Source: Henriciella sp. (GTDB lineage Bacteria; Pseudomonadota; Alphaproteobacteria; Caulobacterales; Hyphomonadaceae). From it: DNA of 64,000 nt. Under the pieces are notes generated by a model that saw nothing but the letters and a program-made list of their open reading frames with translations, searched no databases and was not told where the DNA came from. The stretch covers positions 1 through 64,000 of the forward strand of contig JAJFFK010000019.1 of NCBI GenBank assembly GCA_021776655.1. Direction: 5' to 3'. The first letter of the stretch is position 1; every line of letters starts with the position of its first letter. This document shows, in pieces, positions 1-8,516 of this stretch. The position numbers and the translations under genes were made by a program.

Positions 1-85
1 AGCCTACGCTGGCATCTGCGGTGAGTTAGGGAAAAACCTCACACTCTCAATCCGACATCTCCAAACTCGGCATATACTCCTGCCC

Positions 86-508
86 ATGGATTTTGCGTTG
101 CAACCCCATCTCTACAGACACGTCCCGGTTCTCTATTGGCCATGGGTCTTCTGGCAGCTTTGGCGTATCGCGCTCTGGGGTGATCTGACCGGACGCGATG
201 TGCTGGTTACCGTCGACGAGACCGGCCGCGTTCATATCCGCCACATTGGCGACGACCCTGATCTCTGGACGCCGAGCCTCTATCCGCATTTACACGAACA
301 CTACCTCACCCCCCGCCTTCCCGGCGAATGCCGGACCCAATGGCGGTTGCGGATTGAAGCGGCCTATGCGCCGGGCTTTGGCGTGCAGGCCTGGATTATT
401 ATGCCGAAGGTTTTGGGCTTTGAGGGTCCGGCAGTCTGCCGCCCCGAACGCCCGACAATTCGCGATCCAGTGGTGTGCGAGCCGGGCTCTGGTTTTGCGA
501 AGCGCTAA
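86..508 (+). CDS. Unrecognised 140-residue protein, possibly cut at the left edge
   Basis: I do not recognise this family. The N-terminal third is rich in Trp, Tyr and His (several W residues around positions 18-31), and the rest has no obvious membrane segment or catalytic motif. The reading frame is open upstream to the first base of the window, so the ATG at 86 may be internal and the gene may start outside. No clear Shine-Dalgarno sequence precedes 86, although TATACT at 72-77 could be a -10 element. The last eight or so codons run into the repeat block that starts near 484, and the stop TAA (506-508) lies inside the first hairpin of that block, so the native C-terminus may have been replaced by repeat sequence. 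It is followed by a non-coding stretch and then ndk. Confidence 0.5.
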   Translation: MDFALQPHLYRHVPVLYWPWVFWQLWRIALWGDLTGRDVLVTVDETGRVHIRHIGDDPDLWTPSLYPHLHEHYLTPRLPGECRTQWRLRIEAAYAPGFGVQAWIIMPKVLGFEGPAVCRPERPTIRDPVVCEPGSGFAKR

Positions 509-810
509 GCCCCTTCGGGGCACGCTTCGCGAAGCGGGTTCCGCGCCTTCGGCGCATGAACCTGGCTCAGGGCTGTTTTCTCTCCAACTCAAATTTAGTC
601 CCGGACGCCTAAGGGCGCACCGGACGCAGGTACTGGAATTTACACGCAGCTCAGGGCTCTGGTTTTATCCCGCGCTAAGCGCCTTGCGGCGCACGCGGGA
701 CAGCAGGTTCCGTATCGGGCTTCGCCCTCACATGAACCGGGCTCAGGGCTGTTTTTCTCCAACTCAAATTTAATCCCGGACGCCTAAGGGCGCACCGGAC
801 GCAGGTGCTG
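484..810. repeat. Two tandem ~170-bp repeat units made of nested hairpins
   Basis: Unit A starts at 484 and unit B at 654, both with GGGCTCTGGTTTT, giving a period of 170 bases. Each unit holds three hairpins in the same order. Hairpin 1 is a nested stem (A: arms 497-504/523-530 with inner arms 509-513/517-521; B: arms 668-674/694-700 with inner arms 679-683/688-692) with a conserved CTAA joining the arms. Hairpin 2 has a GGTTC/GAACC outer stem (537-541/558-562 and 706-710/734-738). Hairpin 3 is CCGG-CGCC-GGCG-CCGG (601-623 and 776-798), identical in both units. The sequence between 564 and 630 is almost identical to 741-806. The stems of hairpin 1 differ between units but remain complementary. 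Function is unknown. Confidence 0.8.
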
Positions 811-917
811 CGGAGGTCTGGTTTGCTGTTTACTGCCCGTGCCCATTGCTCGATAGACAGTGCGCCGCTATAGGCGCGCCACGACCAATCGTCTTCCCAG
901 AACAATAGGAGCCAGCC
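811..917 (+). other. Short leader region upstream of ndk
   Basis: Together with the repeat block this forms a stretch of about 400 bases (509-917) without a convincing gene. After the repeat ends near 810 there is ordinary sequence, then a plausible ribosome binding site, AGGAG at 907-911, just before the ndk ATG. Open frames crossing the repeats are caused by its G+C-rich palindromes. I see no clear promoter consensus. Confidence 0.4.
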
Positions 918-1340
918 ATGGCTGTTTCGCGTACATTTTCGATCATCAAACCGGACGCCACAGCTGGCAACCTGACCGGGGCGATCAACAAAGTCATCGA
1001 AGATGGCGGCCTGCGCATCATTGCCCAGCGACGCATTCGCATGACGCAGGTTCAGGCCGAACGCTTTTATGCGATGCATGCCGAGCGCCCGTTTTTTGGG
1101 GAGCTGGTTGAGTTCATGACCTCTGGCCCAGTGGTTGTTCAGGTTCTGCAAGGCGAGAATGCTGTTCCACGTTACCGCAAGATCATGGGTGCCACCAATC
1201 CAGCTGAAGCTGATGAAGGTACAATCCGCAAACTATTCGCCAAATCAATTGGTGAGAATTCGGCCCACGGATCTGACAGCGACGAGAATGCGGCGATCGA
1301 AATCGCGCAGTTCTTCAGCGAAGGCGATATCGTCGGCTGA
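918..1340 (+). CDS. ndk: Nucleoside diphosphate kinase
   Basis: Transfers the terminal phosphate of ATP to other nucleoside diphosphates, balancing cytoplasmic NTP and dNTP pools. The 140-residue length is typical of bacterial Ndk. The N-terminus carries the family start (TFSIIKPDA, residues 6-14), and the active-site histidine is H117 in NSAHGSDS, which takes the phosphate from ATP. The ATG at 918 is preceded by AGGAG seven bases upstream. The gene stands alone between the hairpin repeat block and the convergent purN. A 7-bp inverted repeat (1407-1413/1428-1434) lies in the convergent gap and could act as a weak shared stop signal, but it has no T run. Assignment is secure. Confidence 0.97.
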   Translation: MAVSRTFSIIKPDATAGNLTGAINKVIEDGGLRIIAQRRIRMTQVQAERFYAMHAERPFFGELVEFMTSGPVVVQVLQGENAVPRYRKIMGATNPAEADEGTIRKLFAKSIGENSAHGSDSDENAAIEIAQFFSEGDIVG

Positions 1341-1429
1341 GCTTTGCCATTTGAATTGATTGAGAGGCCCGTGTCGAAAGATGCGCTCATTGACACCCTA
1401 CGATGAAATAACGCTCTTGAATGTGCACG

Positions 1430-2020
1430 TTATTGGCGCTCGATGATCTGCATGCAAGCAAGCTTTAACGCCTCAGGGTAGAGCTGATGCTCTTGCGGCA
1501 GAACCCGGCTGGCAAGGGTCTCGGGCGTGTCGCCGGGCCGGATTGCGATCCGGGCCTGGGCGACGACCTGGCCTTCATCGACGCCCTCTGTGACCCAATG
1601 GACCGAGCAACCGGCCTCATCGTCGCCCGCCTCAATCGCGCGTTGGTGCGTGTGCAGACCGGGATATTTGGGCAGCAAAGAGGGGTGGATATTGATCAGC
1701 CGCCCACTCCAGCGCTGAACGAACCACGGTGTCAAAACGCGCATGAAGCCTGCCAGCGCGATGATGTCGATACTGGCCGCTTGTAACACCTTGTCCATCT
1801 CACGTTCGAACGCTTCGCGGTTCTTGCCGAATGGCTTGTGATCAATGGTGCAGGTCGCAATGCCTTGCGCAGCAGCGGTGTCGAGGCCTTGGGCATCAGG
1901 GCGGTTAGACAGGACGAGCGTGGGCTCGGCTGGGTAATCTGGTGCCTGGGCTGCGCTGAGAATAGCATCCATGTTGGAGCCACGGCCCGAGATTATTATC
2001 GCTAGTCGCAGCCGGGTCAT
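1430..2020 (-). CDS. purN: Phosphoribosylglycinamide formyltransferase (GART)
   Basis: Catalyses the third step of de novo purine synthesis, moving a formyl group from 10-formyl-tetrahydrofolate to GAR. The 196-residue protein has the N-terminal phosphate-binding loop GRGSN (residues 12-16) and the catalytic set N110, H112 (in IHPSLLPKYPG) and D148 (in TEGVDEGQVV), matching E. coli N106/H108/D144. Its ATG overlaps the purM stop by four bases (2017-2020), so the two are translationally coupled in a purM-purN operon, the usual order. Nothing is missing. Confidence 0.97.
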   Translation of the reverse strand: MTRLRLAIIISGRGSNMDAILSAAQAPDYPAEPTLVLSNRPDAQGLDTAAAQGIATCTIDHKPFGKNREAFEREMDKVLQAASIDIIALAGFMRVLTPWFVQRWSGRLINIHPSLLPKYPGLHTHQRAIEAGDDEAGCSVHWVTEGVDEGQVVAQARIAIRPGDTPETLASRVLPQEHQLYPEALKLACMQIIERQ

Positions 2021-3039
2021 GCCGAGGTTAGATCACCAATAATAACAGGGATCTCGCCGGATGCTCTCAATTGGGTCAGTACAGACTCTACTTGTTCTGG
2101 GGCAACGGCGAAAACCAGCCCGATGCCCATATTGAAAGTGCGGTGCATTTCATCCTCGGCGATATTGCCTTCAGACTGCAGCCAGTCGAATATTGCTGGC
2201 GGGGCCCAGGCTGTGCGGTCGATGCGGGGGCTGAGATGGTCCGGGCACATGCGCGGGGTGTTCTCGGTCAGGCCGCCGCCAGTGATATGGGCGAGGCCTT
2301 TGACATCACGCGCCCGGATCAGCGGCAGGGCGGCGTCTGAATAGAGCCGGGTCGGGATGAGCAGAGCTTCACCAAGCGCAGTATTGGCGAACGGGGCCGG
2401 GTCGTCATAGCTCAGGCCCGTGCGCTCAACCACTTTGCGGATCAGGGAATAACCGTTCGAATGCGGGCCGGATGAGGCGATGCCGATCAGGACGTCGCCG
2501 GCTTGCATCTGGTCCATGACGGGCAGGATTGCTTCACGCTCAACTGCGCCGACGACAAAGCCAGCCAGATCATAATGTCCGGGCGGGTACATGCCGGGCA
2601 TTTCAGCTGTTTCGCCGCCGACTAAGGCGCATCCCGCTTGTTTACAGCCCTCGGCGATGCCAGTGATAACAGCTTCGGCAATACCGCCTTCGAGCTTTCC
2701 CGTGGCGAAATAGTCCAGGAAAAAGAGCGGCTCGGCACCCTGAGCAAGCACATCATTGGCGCACATCGCGACCAGATCCACGCCGACCGTATTGTGAATG
2801 CCGGTTTCGAACGCGACCATCAGCTTGGTGCCGACGCCGTCTGTACCCGAAACCAGCACTGGGTCTTTCCAGCCTTCGGACTTGAGATCAAACAATGCGC
2901 CGAAACCGCCAAGGCCGCCCATAACGCCTTTGCGCATGGTCGCTTTGGCCAGTGGTGAGATCGCCTCAACCAGCCGCTCGCCTGCCTCAATATCGACACC
3001 TGCGGCGCGGTATGAAAGGGAATCACGGGTCTCTATACT
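2017..3039 (-). CDS. purM: Phosphoribosylformylglycinamidine cyclo-ligase (AIR synthetase)
   Basis: ATP-dependent ring closure of FGAM to AIR, step five of purine synthesis. I chose the ATG at 3039 (340 residues, beginning MSIETRD) because PurM proteins are about 345 residues long and normally begin with this SYRAAGVDIEAG segment. A longer frame reaches 3126 but would overlap the divergent DUF2066 gene. Recognisable family features are VSGTDGVGTKL, GVDLVAMCANDVL, the FFLDYFATGKL segment, GGETAEMPGMY and the Gly-rich HITGGGLTENTPR. It is the first gene of the purM-purN pair. The 3040-3130 gap holds divergent promoters that I cannot resolve. Confidence 0.96.
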   Translation of the reverse strand, partial: SIETRDSLSYRAAGVDIEAGERLVEAISPLAKATMRKGVMGGLGGFGALFDLKSEGWKDPVLVSGTDGVGTKLMVAFETGIHNTVGVDLVAMCANDVLAQGAEPLFFLDYFATGKLEGGIAEAVITGIAEGCKQAGCALVGGETAEMPGMYPPGHYDLAGFVVGAVEREAILPVMDQMQAGDVLIGIASSGPHSNGYSLIRKVVERTGLSYDDPAPFANTALGEALLIPTRLYSDAALPLIRARDVKGLAHITGGGLTENTPRMCPDHLSPRIDRTAWAPPAIFDWLQSEGNIAEDEMHRTFNMGIGLVFAVAPEQVESVLTQLRASGEIPVIIGDLTSA

Positions 3040-3130
3040 CATGGCGAGGCGCGTTAGCATGTGGACAGGTTTGTGACCAGCAGCCATACGCGGTTCACGG
3101 ACGGCGCTGGTCTTGATAGGGTGCATGAAT

Positions 3131-4159
3131 ATGAAGAGGACAGTGCAAATGATTCGAATGATTCTGGTTTTGCTTATTGCGGCGCTCGCCCCTGTTTCTT
3201 TGGCAAATGCGCAAAGCCGAGATGTGTATACTGTGCGTGATATCGCAGTTGATGAGAGTGCGCCAACCTTGATTGAAGCTCAACAGCGGGCCTTTGCGGC
3301 CGCAAAAATCGCCGGTGCCTATGAGATTATCGCTAGGATCACTCTACCAGAAGACCGTGTGGTAGCTTCCGGGCTGATTATTACGCCTGAAATGGCTGAG
3401 TTGATGGCGGCGGCGGTTGATGTCGAAGAGGAAACAGCTGGCGCGGGCCGGTATCATGGCCGATTAGCGGTTGTGTTCAATCCTGCAAATGTGCGTGCCA
3501 TCCTCGAGCAGAATGGTTTGCCTTATACCGATCAGCCTGCACCGCGCGCTGTGCTCATTCCGGTTTCTGCGGCAGCATATGAAGCGGCTTGGAATTCAGC
3601 TTGGGGCGATATTTCCGAGGCTCGATTAGCGCCTACGGTGACCAGTCGTTCGATTGGATTTGATGGTGGCAGCACCTGGCAAGATATTGCCGGTGATGCC
3701 GCTTTATATGGTGCGCAGCGTGGAGTCATAGCTGAACTTATCGGTCGGGCAGGCGCGTATCGCGTCACCGTTTCATCAGTTACACCGTCTGGGGTTCGTG
3801 AGTTGGGAACAACTCGCCGCGTTGGATCAATGGCGGAAGCGACCGAAGCCGCAGAGGATTTGATTGATGACGCGTGGAAACGAAGCTCGATCGTTCGCGA
3901 TACCAACCGGACCCTGATTGAATCGACTGTGCGCTATACGTCGCTGGCGGAATGGAACACATTAAGGGCTGCACTGGCCAATTCTCCTCTGGTATCTGAT
4001 TTCCAGACCAAGGCAGTATCGACTGATGGGGCTGTCATTGCTTTCGTATTTGCGGGTGATGGGCAGCGGCTCGTGTCTGATCTTCGTGATCGCGGGGTTG
4101 AAATTAACATGGACACGATCGGCTGGGTGATGACCTCAGCCGTGACATCTGTGCGTTAA
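3131..4159 (+). CDS. DUF2066 domain protein, exported
   Basis: A 342-residue protein with an N-terminal signal peptide (hydrophobic core MILVLLIAALAPVSL followed by ANAQS, probable cleavage after AQ), so probably periplasmic. The remainder matches the DUF2066 family as I know it from alpha- and gammaproteobacteria: an N-terminal region about processing an 'aQrrAf..A' helix (IEAQQRAFAAAK) and a mixed alpha/beta C-terminal half. The biochemical function is unknown. It is characteristically found between purM and hdaA in alphaproteobacteria, as here. Three candidate ATGs lie at 3113, 3125 and 3131; 3131 (MKRTVQ) gives a conventional signal peptide. hdaA follows after 15 bases, suggesting one transcript through ppx. 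Confidence 0.85.
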   Translation: MKRTVQMIRMILVLLIAALAPVSLANAQSRDVYTVRDIAVDESAPTLIEAQQRAFAAAKIAGAYEIIARITLPEDRVVASGLIITPEMAELMAAAVDVEEETAGAGRYHGRLAVVFNPANVRAILEQNGLPYTDQPAPRAVLIPVSAAAYEAAWNSAWGDISEARLAPTVTSRSIGFDGGSTWQDIAGDAALYGAQRGVIAELIGRAGAYRVTVSSVTPSGVRELGTTRRVGSMAEATEAAEDLIDDAWKRSSIVRDTNRTLIESTVRYTSLAEWNTLRAALANSPLVSDFQTKAVSTDGAVIAFVFAGDGQRLVSDLRDRGVEINMDTIGWVMTSAVTSVR

Positions 4160-4174
4160 AGGTACGAAGCTATT

Positions 4175-4876
4175 ATGCCAGGTCCGGGGCAAATACCCCT
4201 TCCGTTTCCAGAGCCGAGCCTGAGCTTTGATGAAATGACGATCACGGCAGCCAATCGCGCTGCAATTGCAGCGGTTCGGCGCACCGAACACTGGCCGTAT
4301 CATGTGTTTTGCCTGGTTGGGGCTAAAAAAAGCGGTTTGAGCACAATTGCTCGCGCTTGGGTGCATGAACGTGGCGGGCAATTCCTAGAGCCGGGCAAAA
4401 GCAGCGAATTAGAATATTGTATAGACCAGCGCGCGGGGGTCATGGTTGCTGTTGATCGCGCTGATGAGGTGGTCGTTGAGGCTGATCTCCTTCAGTTGAT
4501 GAGCGCGATTGAACGATATGAGGGGCGGTTGCTACTGACCGCGCGCGAGGTGCCGGTTCAGTGGCCGGTTGAGTCCCCCGATCTGATATCGAGGCTCAAG
4601 GCGGCGCCGGTTACGGCCCTGCTTGTCCCTGATGAGGCGCTAATGCGGGCCCGATTGAAGCGAGCCTGCGCACGCACATACTTGATCCTATCAGAGCCGG
4701 TTGAGGATTATCTGGTCACCCGGCTAGGGCTGAACTATGCAGGCATTGAAGCGGCAATTGCTGTGCTGGATAGTGCGGCAGCCGGGCGGCCCTTGAGTGT
4801 GCCTCTGGCTAAAGAAGCGCTGATAGCACATGATGAATTGCGCGCTCAGGTGCACGGGGACTTGCCCAATGAATAA
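4175..4876 (+). CDS. hdaA: DnaA regulatory inactivator, Hda/HdaA family
   Basis: A 233-residue DnaA-like AAA+ protein without the DnaA DNA-binding domain. Hda proteins bind the sliding clamp after initiation and stimulate hydrolysis of DnaA-bound ATP. The N-terminal clamp-binding motif QIPLPF is at residues 6-11. The Walker A segment GAKKSGLST (49-57) lacks the usual lysine, a degeneracy also known in E. coli Hda. A Walker B-like AVDRADEV follows near residue 90. The stop codon overlaps the ppk ATG by eight bases. In Caulobacter the homologue HdaA is essential; that this one has the same role is inference from similarity and motif. Confidence 0.87.
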   Translation: MPGPGQIPLPFPEPSLSFDEMTITAANRAAIAAVRRTEHWPYHVFCLVGAKKSGLSTIARAWVHERGGQFLEPGKSSELEYCIDQRAGVMVAVDRADEVVVEADLLQLMSAIERYEGRLLLTAREVPVQWPVESPDLISRLKAAPVTALLVPDEALMRARLKRACARTYLILSEPVEDYLVTRLGLNYAGIEAAIAVLDSAAAGRPLSVPLAKEALIAHDELRAQVHGDLPNE

Positions 4877-7037
4877 AGCTAAGGCTGGTGATATCCTCGC
4901 ACCGAATGAGCGTTATTTGAACCGAGAATTATCTTGGCTGAACTTCAATCAGAGAGTGCTCGACGAAGCGCATAATAATAGCCATCCGCTGTTGGAGAGG
5001 CTGCGTTTTCTGTCTATTTCGGCAAATAATCTGGATGAATTTTTCATGGTTCGGTATGCGGGGCTGCGCGAGCAAGTCCGGGCCGGAATTCAGCGTTTGA
5101 GCCTTGAAGGGCGTACTGCGCAGGAGCAGGTCGAAGCGATTGAGGCCTCGGTCAGCGATCTGATGAAGGATCAACAGGCCTGCTGGCGCACGCTTCGGCA
5201 GGAATTGGAACAAGAACAAATTGAACTGTTGGCCAATAAGGATTTGAAAAAAGCCGACTTGGTCTGGCTACAGACGCATTTTGAGACCTGCGTGCTTCCG
5301 ATGCTCACGCCGCAGGCCGTTGATCCCGCGCATCCCTTTCCATTCATTCCCAACCTCGGTTTCGCAGTGGCGTTTCAGCTCTCGCCCAAGACCGGTAATG
5401 GCGAAGAGATGGTTGGCATTGTTCCGATGCCAGCTTTTTCAGCGCGTTTCATTCGTTTACCTGACAAGAAGACCGGCGTTCTCAGGTTTGTCCGGCTTGA
5501 AAGCGTCATTGCATATTATCAGGAGATGCTATTTCCCGGATTTGTTTCCATGGGTCACAGCGTATTTCGGGTTATCCGCGACAGCGATATTGAAATTGAA
5601 GAAGAAGCAGAAGATCTGATTGCGGAGTTTAAAATCCTCCTCAAACAAAGGCGGCGCGGGCGGATTGTTCGTATCCATATCGACAAGGATGGCCCCAAAC
5701 AGCTGCGACGTTTCATCGTGCGGGAGATTGGCGCTGAAACTCGCGATGTGATGCAGCTCGACGGTCTTCTAGGTATGAAGGATTTGTCTGGTCTGGTTCT
5801 GGAGGATCGCCCCAGCCTTTTATTTGCACCATTTGAGGCGCGTTTTCCGGAACGCATTCGCGAAATGGGCGGTGACTGCCTCGAAGCGATTCGAGCAAAA
5901 GACATTCTGGTCCATCATCCGTATGAAACTTTCGATGTTGTGCTTCAGTTTATTCGGCAAGCTGCGTTGGACCCTGATGTCGTTGCAATCAAGCAAACAT
6001 TGTATCGAACCACGTCCAATTCTCCAATTGTCGCAGCTCTTGTAGAAGCTGCGGAACAAGGGAAAAACGTCACAGCTTTGGTTGAAATCAGAGCGCGGTT
6101 TGACGAGGAAACCAATTTACGCCTCGGCCGGGATTTGGAGCGGGCGGGGGTTCAGGTTGTCTATGGCTTTACCGATTATAAGACACACGCGAAGGTGTCT
6201 CTCGTGGTGCGCCGGGAAGGGGAGGGGCTTCAAACTTATACTCATTTCGGTACAGGAAATTACCACCCGATAACCGCGAAAGTCTACACCGACCTGTCTC
6301 TGTTTACCGCTGATCCGGCTATGGGGCGTGATGCCGGTCGCTTGTTCAATTACGTAACGGCATATCGTGAGCCTCCCGAGGTTGCGCCGGCGTTGGAAAA
6401 AATCATCATGTCACCGGTCGCGATGGAGAAGCATCTAATCCAATTAATTGATGCTGAGGCCATCGCGTCAAAGTCAGGCAAACCATCGGGTATCTGGGCT
6501 AAAATGAACGCCTTGGTCGACAAGGATATTATTGATGCGCTGTATAGAGCTAGCCAGGCAGGTGTTCCGATACGGCTGATCATCAGGGGGATTTGCTGTC
6601 TGAGACCTGGTGTTCCTGGCCTGTCAGATACGATTCAGGTCAAGAGCCTGGTCGGGCGTTTTCTAGAGCATTCCAGAATTGTGTGTTTTGCCAACGGCGA
6701 AGCCCTGCCTTCGGCAAATGCAAAAGTGTTCATATCGTCGGCTGATTGGATGGACCGTAATCTGAAACGACGGGTTGAGATATTGGTGCCGATTGAGGTT
6801 ACCTCTGTACACAGGCAGGTGCTTAATCAGATCATGATTTCCATTTTGAATGATGACGCGCAAAGCTGGGATATGGATGACCTTGGGCAGTACCACCGCA
6901 CCAGAGAACCAGGTGATAACGGCGGGTTTAGCGCGCATGACTATTTCATGGCTAATCCTAGTTTGTCAGGGCGGGGGAGCGCCTTGATTTTGAGTGAGCC
7001 GCCGCGCCTTGCAACGCGCAAGCGGGACAAGAAATAG
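4869..7037 (+). CDS. ppk: Polyphosphate kinase 1
   Basis: Reversibly polymerises the gamma-phosphate of ATP into inorganic polyphosphate. The start at 4869 (MNKAKAGD, 722 residues) is preferred over the ATG at 4830 because it gives the normal PPK1 N-terminus (RYLNRELSWLNFN) and an eight-base overlap with hdaA. The N domain carries the LSISANNLDEFFMVR segment. The two phospholipase-D-like C domains hold the autophosphorylated histidine in KTHAK (about residue 440) and the second active-site histidine in RFLEHSRIVCF. The VHHPYETFDVV and HFGTGNYHP segments are also intact. ppx follows three bases downstream, so the polyphosphate-making and -degrading enzymes are co-transcribed. Confidence 0.97.
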   Translation: MNKAKAGDILAPNERYLNRELSWLNFNQRVLDEAHNNSHPLLERLRFLSISANNLDEFFMVRYAGLREQVRAGIQRLSLEGRTAQEQVEAIEASVSDLMKDQQACWRTLRQELEQEQIELLANKDLKKADLVWLQTHFETCVLPMLTPQAVDPAHPFPFIPNLGFAVAFQLSPKTGNGEEMVGIVPMPAFSARFIRLPDKKTGVLRFVRLESVIAYYQEMLFPGFVSMGHSVFRVIRDSDIEIEEEAEDLIAEFKILLKQRRRGRIVRIHIDKDGPKQLRRFIVREIGAETRDVMQLDGLLGMKDLSGLVLEDRPSLLFAPFEARFPERIREMGGDCLEAIRAKDILVHHPYETFDVVLQFIRQAALDPDVVAIKQTLYRTTSNSPIVAALVEAAEQGKNVTALVEIRARFDEETNLRLGRDLERAGVQVVYGFTDYKTHAKVSLVVRREGEGLQTYTHFGTGNYHPITAKVYTDLSLFTADPAMGRDAGRLFNYVTAYREPPEVAPALEKIIMSPVAMEKHLIQLIDAEAIASKSGKPSGIWAKMNALVDKDIIDALYRASQAGVPIRLIIRGICCLRPGVPGLSDTIQVKSLVGRFLEHSRIVCFANGEALPSANAKVFISSADWMDRNLKRRVEILVPIEVTSVHRQVLNQIMISILNDDAQSWDMDDLGQYHRTREPGDNGGFSAHDYFMANPSLSGRGSALILSEPPRLATRKRDKK

Positions 7038-7040
7038 GCC

Positions 7041-8516
7041 GTGGCGAAGCCGCACAAGATCGCTGTTATAGATGTCGGTTCTAATTCGTGCCGGATGGTG
7101 ATTTATGACCGCTCTGGTGCAGCTTTACTGCCTTACTTCAATGAGAAAATCATGGCCGGGCTGGGGCGGGGCTTGGCAGAAACAGGTGTCCTGTTTCCAC
7201 CCGGGAAGGCTAAGGCTTTAGAGACATTTCGTCGGTTTCGGGCGATCTTGAAAGAGAGCGGGATTGATGACGTTCGAGCTGTGGCGACCGCCGCTATTCG
7301 TGAGGCCGCAGATGGCTCGGCGTTTTGTGCTGAGGCGAGCGAGGCGTTGGGAACGCAATTGCGGGTGTTAAGCGGCATCGAAGAAGGGCAGATTTCGGCG
7401 CTAGGTGCGATGAGTGGTTTTCGTGGCGCGCGAGGATTGGTAGCTGACCTCGGCGGGGCCAGTCTTGAATTGTACCCTGCTGGCACGGGCAAAGATGAGC
7501 ACGCTGGTGAGACATACTTGCTTGGCCCGTTAGCAAGAAGCGAAGATCGCGCGCTTGCGCCTGACAAGCGCCGTAAGATTATCATACGGCATTTGGCAGA
7601 GTCTCGGCTGCTTCCTGTCTCGGCGGGGCAGTTGCTAGCGGTTGGCGGTGCGTGGCGCAATGTCGGAAATGTCCATATGGCGCTGACGAATTACCCGCTG
7701 AGGGTCGTCCACGATTACCGTTTGGACCGGGACGCGCTCCGGCTTGTCGCGGATGCGGTGGCCAAATCGGATGGCGGAGATGAGGACTTAAAGCAACAAT
7801 TGCAACAGATTTCGAAACGGCGATTTGATACATTACCGCATGCGGTTTTGGTGCTTGAGACCTTGCTTGAAAAAAGCGAATTGGATGAAGTTCGTCTATC
7901 GTCTTTCGGGCTTCGCGAAGGGGTTGCCCAGGCTGAAACAGATCAGGCCGATGGCATTGGATTGCTGGATACAACCGAGCTTTATTTCAGATTGAACCGT
8001 GCCAATGTTGCTTTCGGTGAAGCGCTGTTTGGGTTCTTGGGTCCTGTATTGGATTCAGTAGAGCAGGACCTGGATGTTATGCGAGCCACCTGTATGATGG
8101 CCGATGCCGGGGCTCGTCTGCACCCAGATCACCGTTGTGATCTTATTTTTCAGCAGGTATTGCGCGCCCCGATGCCGTCTCTCAATCATTCAGAGCGGAT
8201 GTTCTGTGCGGTTGCGGTGGCGGCGCGGTATAGCTTCAAATTTGAAGTCCCAGATGAGATCATGCGGATAATGGATAAGGAGGATTATTCCAGCGCTCGC
8301 TTGGTTGGGACTGCAATGCGGCTTGGCGGTGTTTTTTCGGGTCGGTCGGCGTCTATCTTGAAAACTGCCAGGCTCAAACGTAGTGACCGTTGCTTGATAT
8401 TGCAGATATTTGAGCGAAATCGCGAGATGATTTCGAGCACCGTAAAACGGCGTCATCAGCAGCTTGCAGAGCTATTGGGCCTGGAAGCAAAAATCGAAGC
8501 GATCGCGGAAACCTAA
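7041..8516 (+). CDS. ppx: Exopolyphosphatase, Ppx/GppA family
   Basis: Removes terminal phosphates from polyphosphate, and in some family members converts pppGpp to ppGpp. The 491-residue protein begins at a GTG only three bases after ppk. It has the actin-like ATPase fold with phosphate loop 1 IDVGSNSCRMVIYD (residues 10-23), the VATAAIREA segment and the second loop LVADLGGASLEL. A helical C-terminal half resembles the HD-like domain of longer family members. Whether it acts on polyphosphate, pppGpp or both cannot be told from sequence, but coupling to ppk favours polyphosphate. Its 3' end overlaps the convergent rnd stop by four bases. Confidence 0.92.
   Translation: MAKPHKIAVIDVGSNSCRMVIYDRSGAALLPYFNEKIMAGLGRGLAETGVLFPPGKAKALETFRRFRAILKESGIDDVRAVATAAIREAADGSAFCAEASEALGTQLRVLSGIEEGQISALGAMSGFRGARGLVADLGGASLELYPAGTGKDEHAGETYLLGPLARSEDRALAPDKRRKIIIRHLAESRLLPVSAGQLLAVGGAWRNVGNVHMALTNYPLRVVHDYRLDRDALRLVADAVAKSDGGDEDLKQQLQQISKRRFDTLPHAVLVLETLLEKSELDEVRLSSFGLREGVAQAETDQADGIGLLDTTELYFRLNRANVAFGEALFGFLGPVLDSVEQDLDVMRATCMMADAGARLHPDHRCDLIFQQVLRAPMPSLNHSERMFCAVAVAARYSFKFEVPDEIMRIMDKEDYSSARLVGTAMRLGGVFSGRSASILKTARLKRSDRCLILQIFERNREMISSTVKRRHQQLAELLGLEAKIEAIAET

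Noticed and set aside
198-773. 191-residue plus-strand ORF through the repeat block
   Set aside because: It runs through the G+C-rich palindromes and overlaps the first ORF in another frame. Its composition is Arg/Ser/Pro-rich and low in conserved pattern, and the tandem repeats explain it.
675-1151. 158-residue minus-strand ORF across the ndk start
   Set aside because: It is antisense to a secure ndk gene and to the repeats; no start signal or recognisable motif.
3040-3126. Longer purM start at 3126
   Set aside because: It would put purM across the divergent promoter and overlap the DUF2066 gene. PurM families start near MSIETRD.
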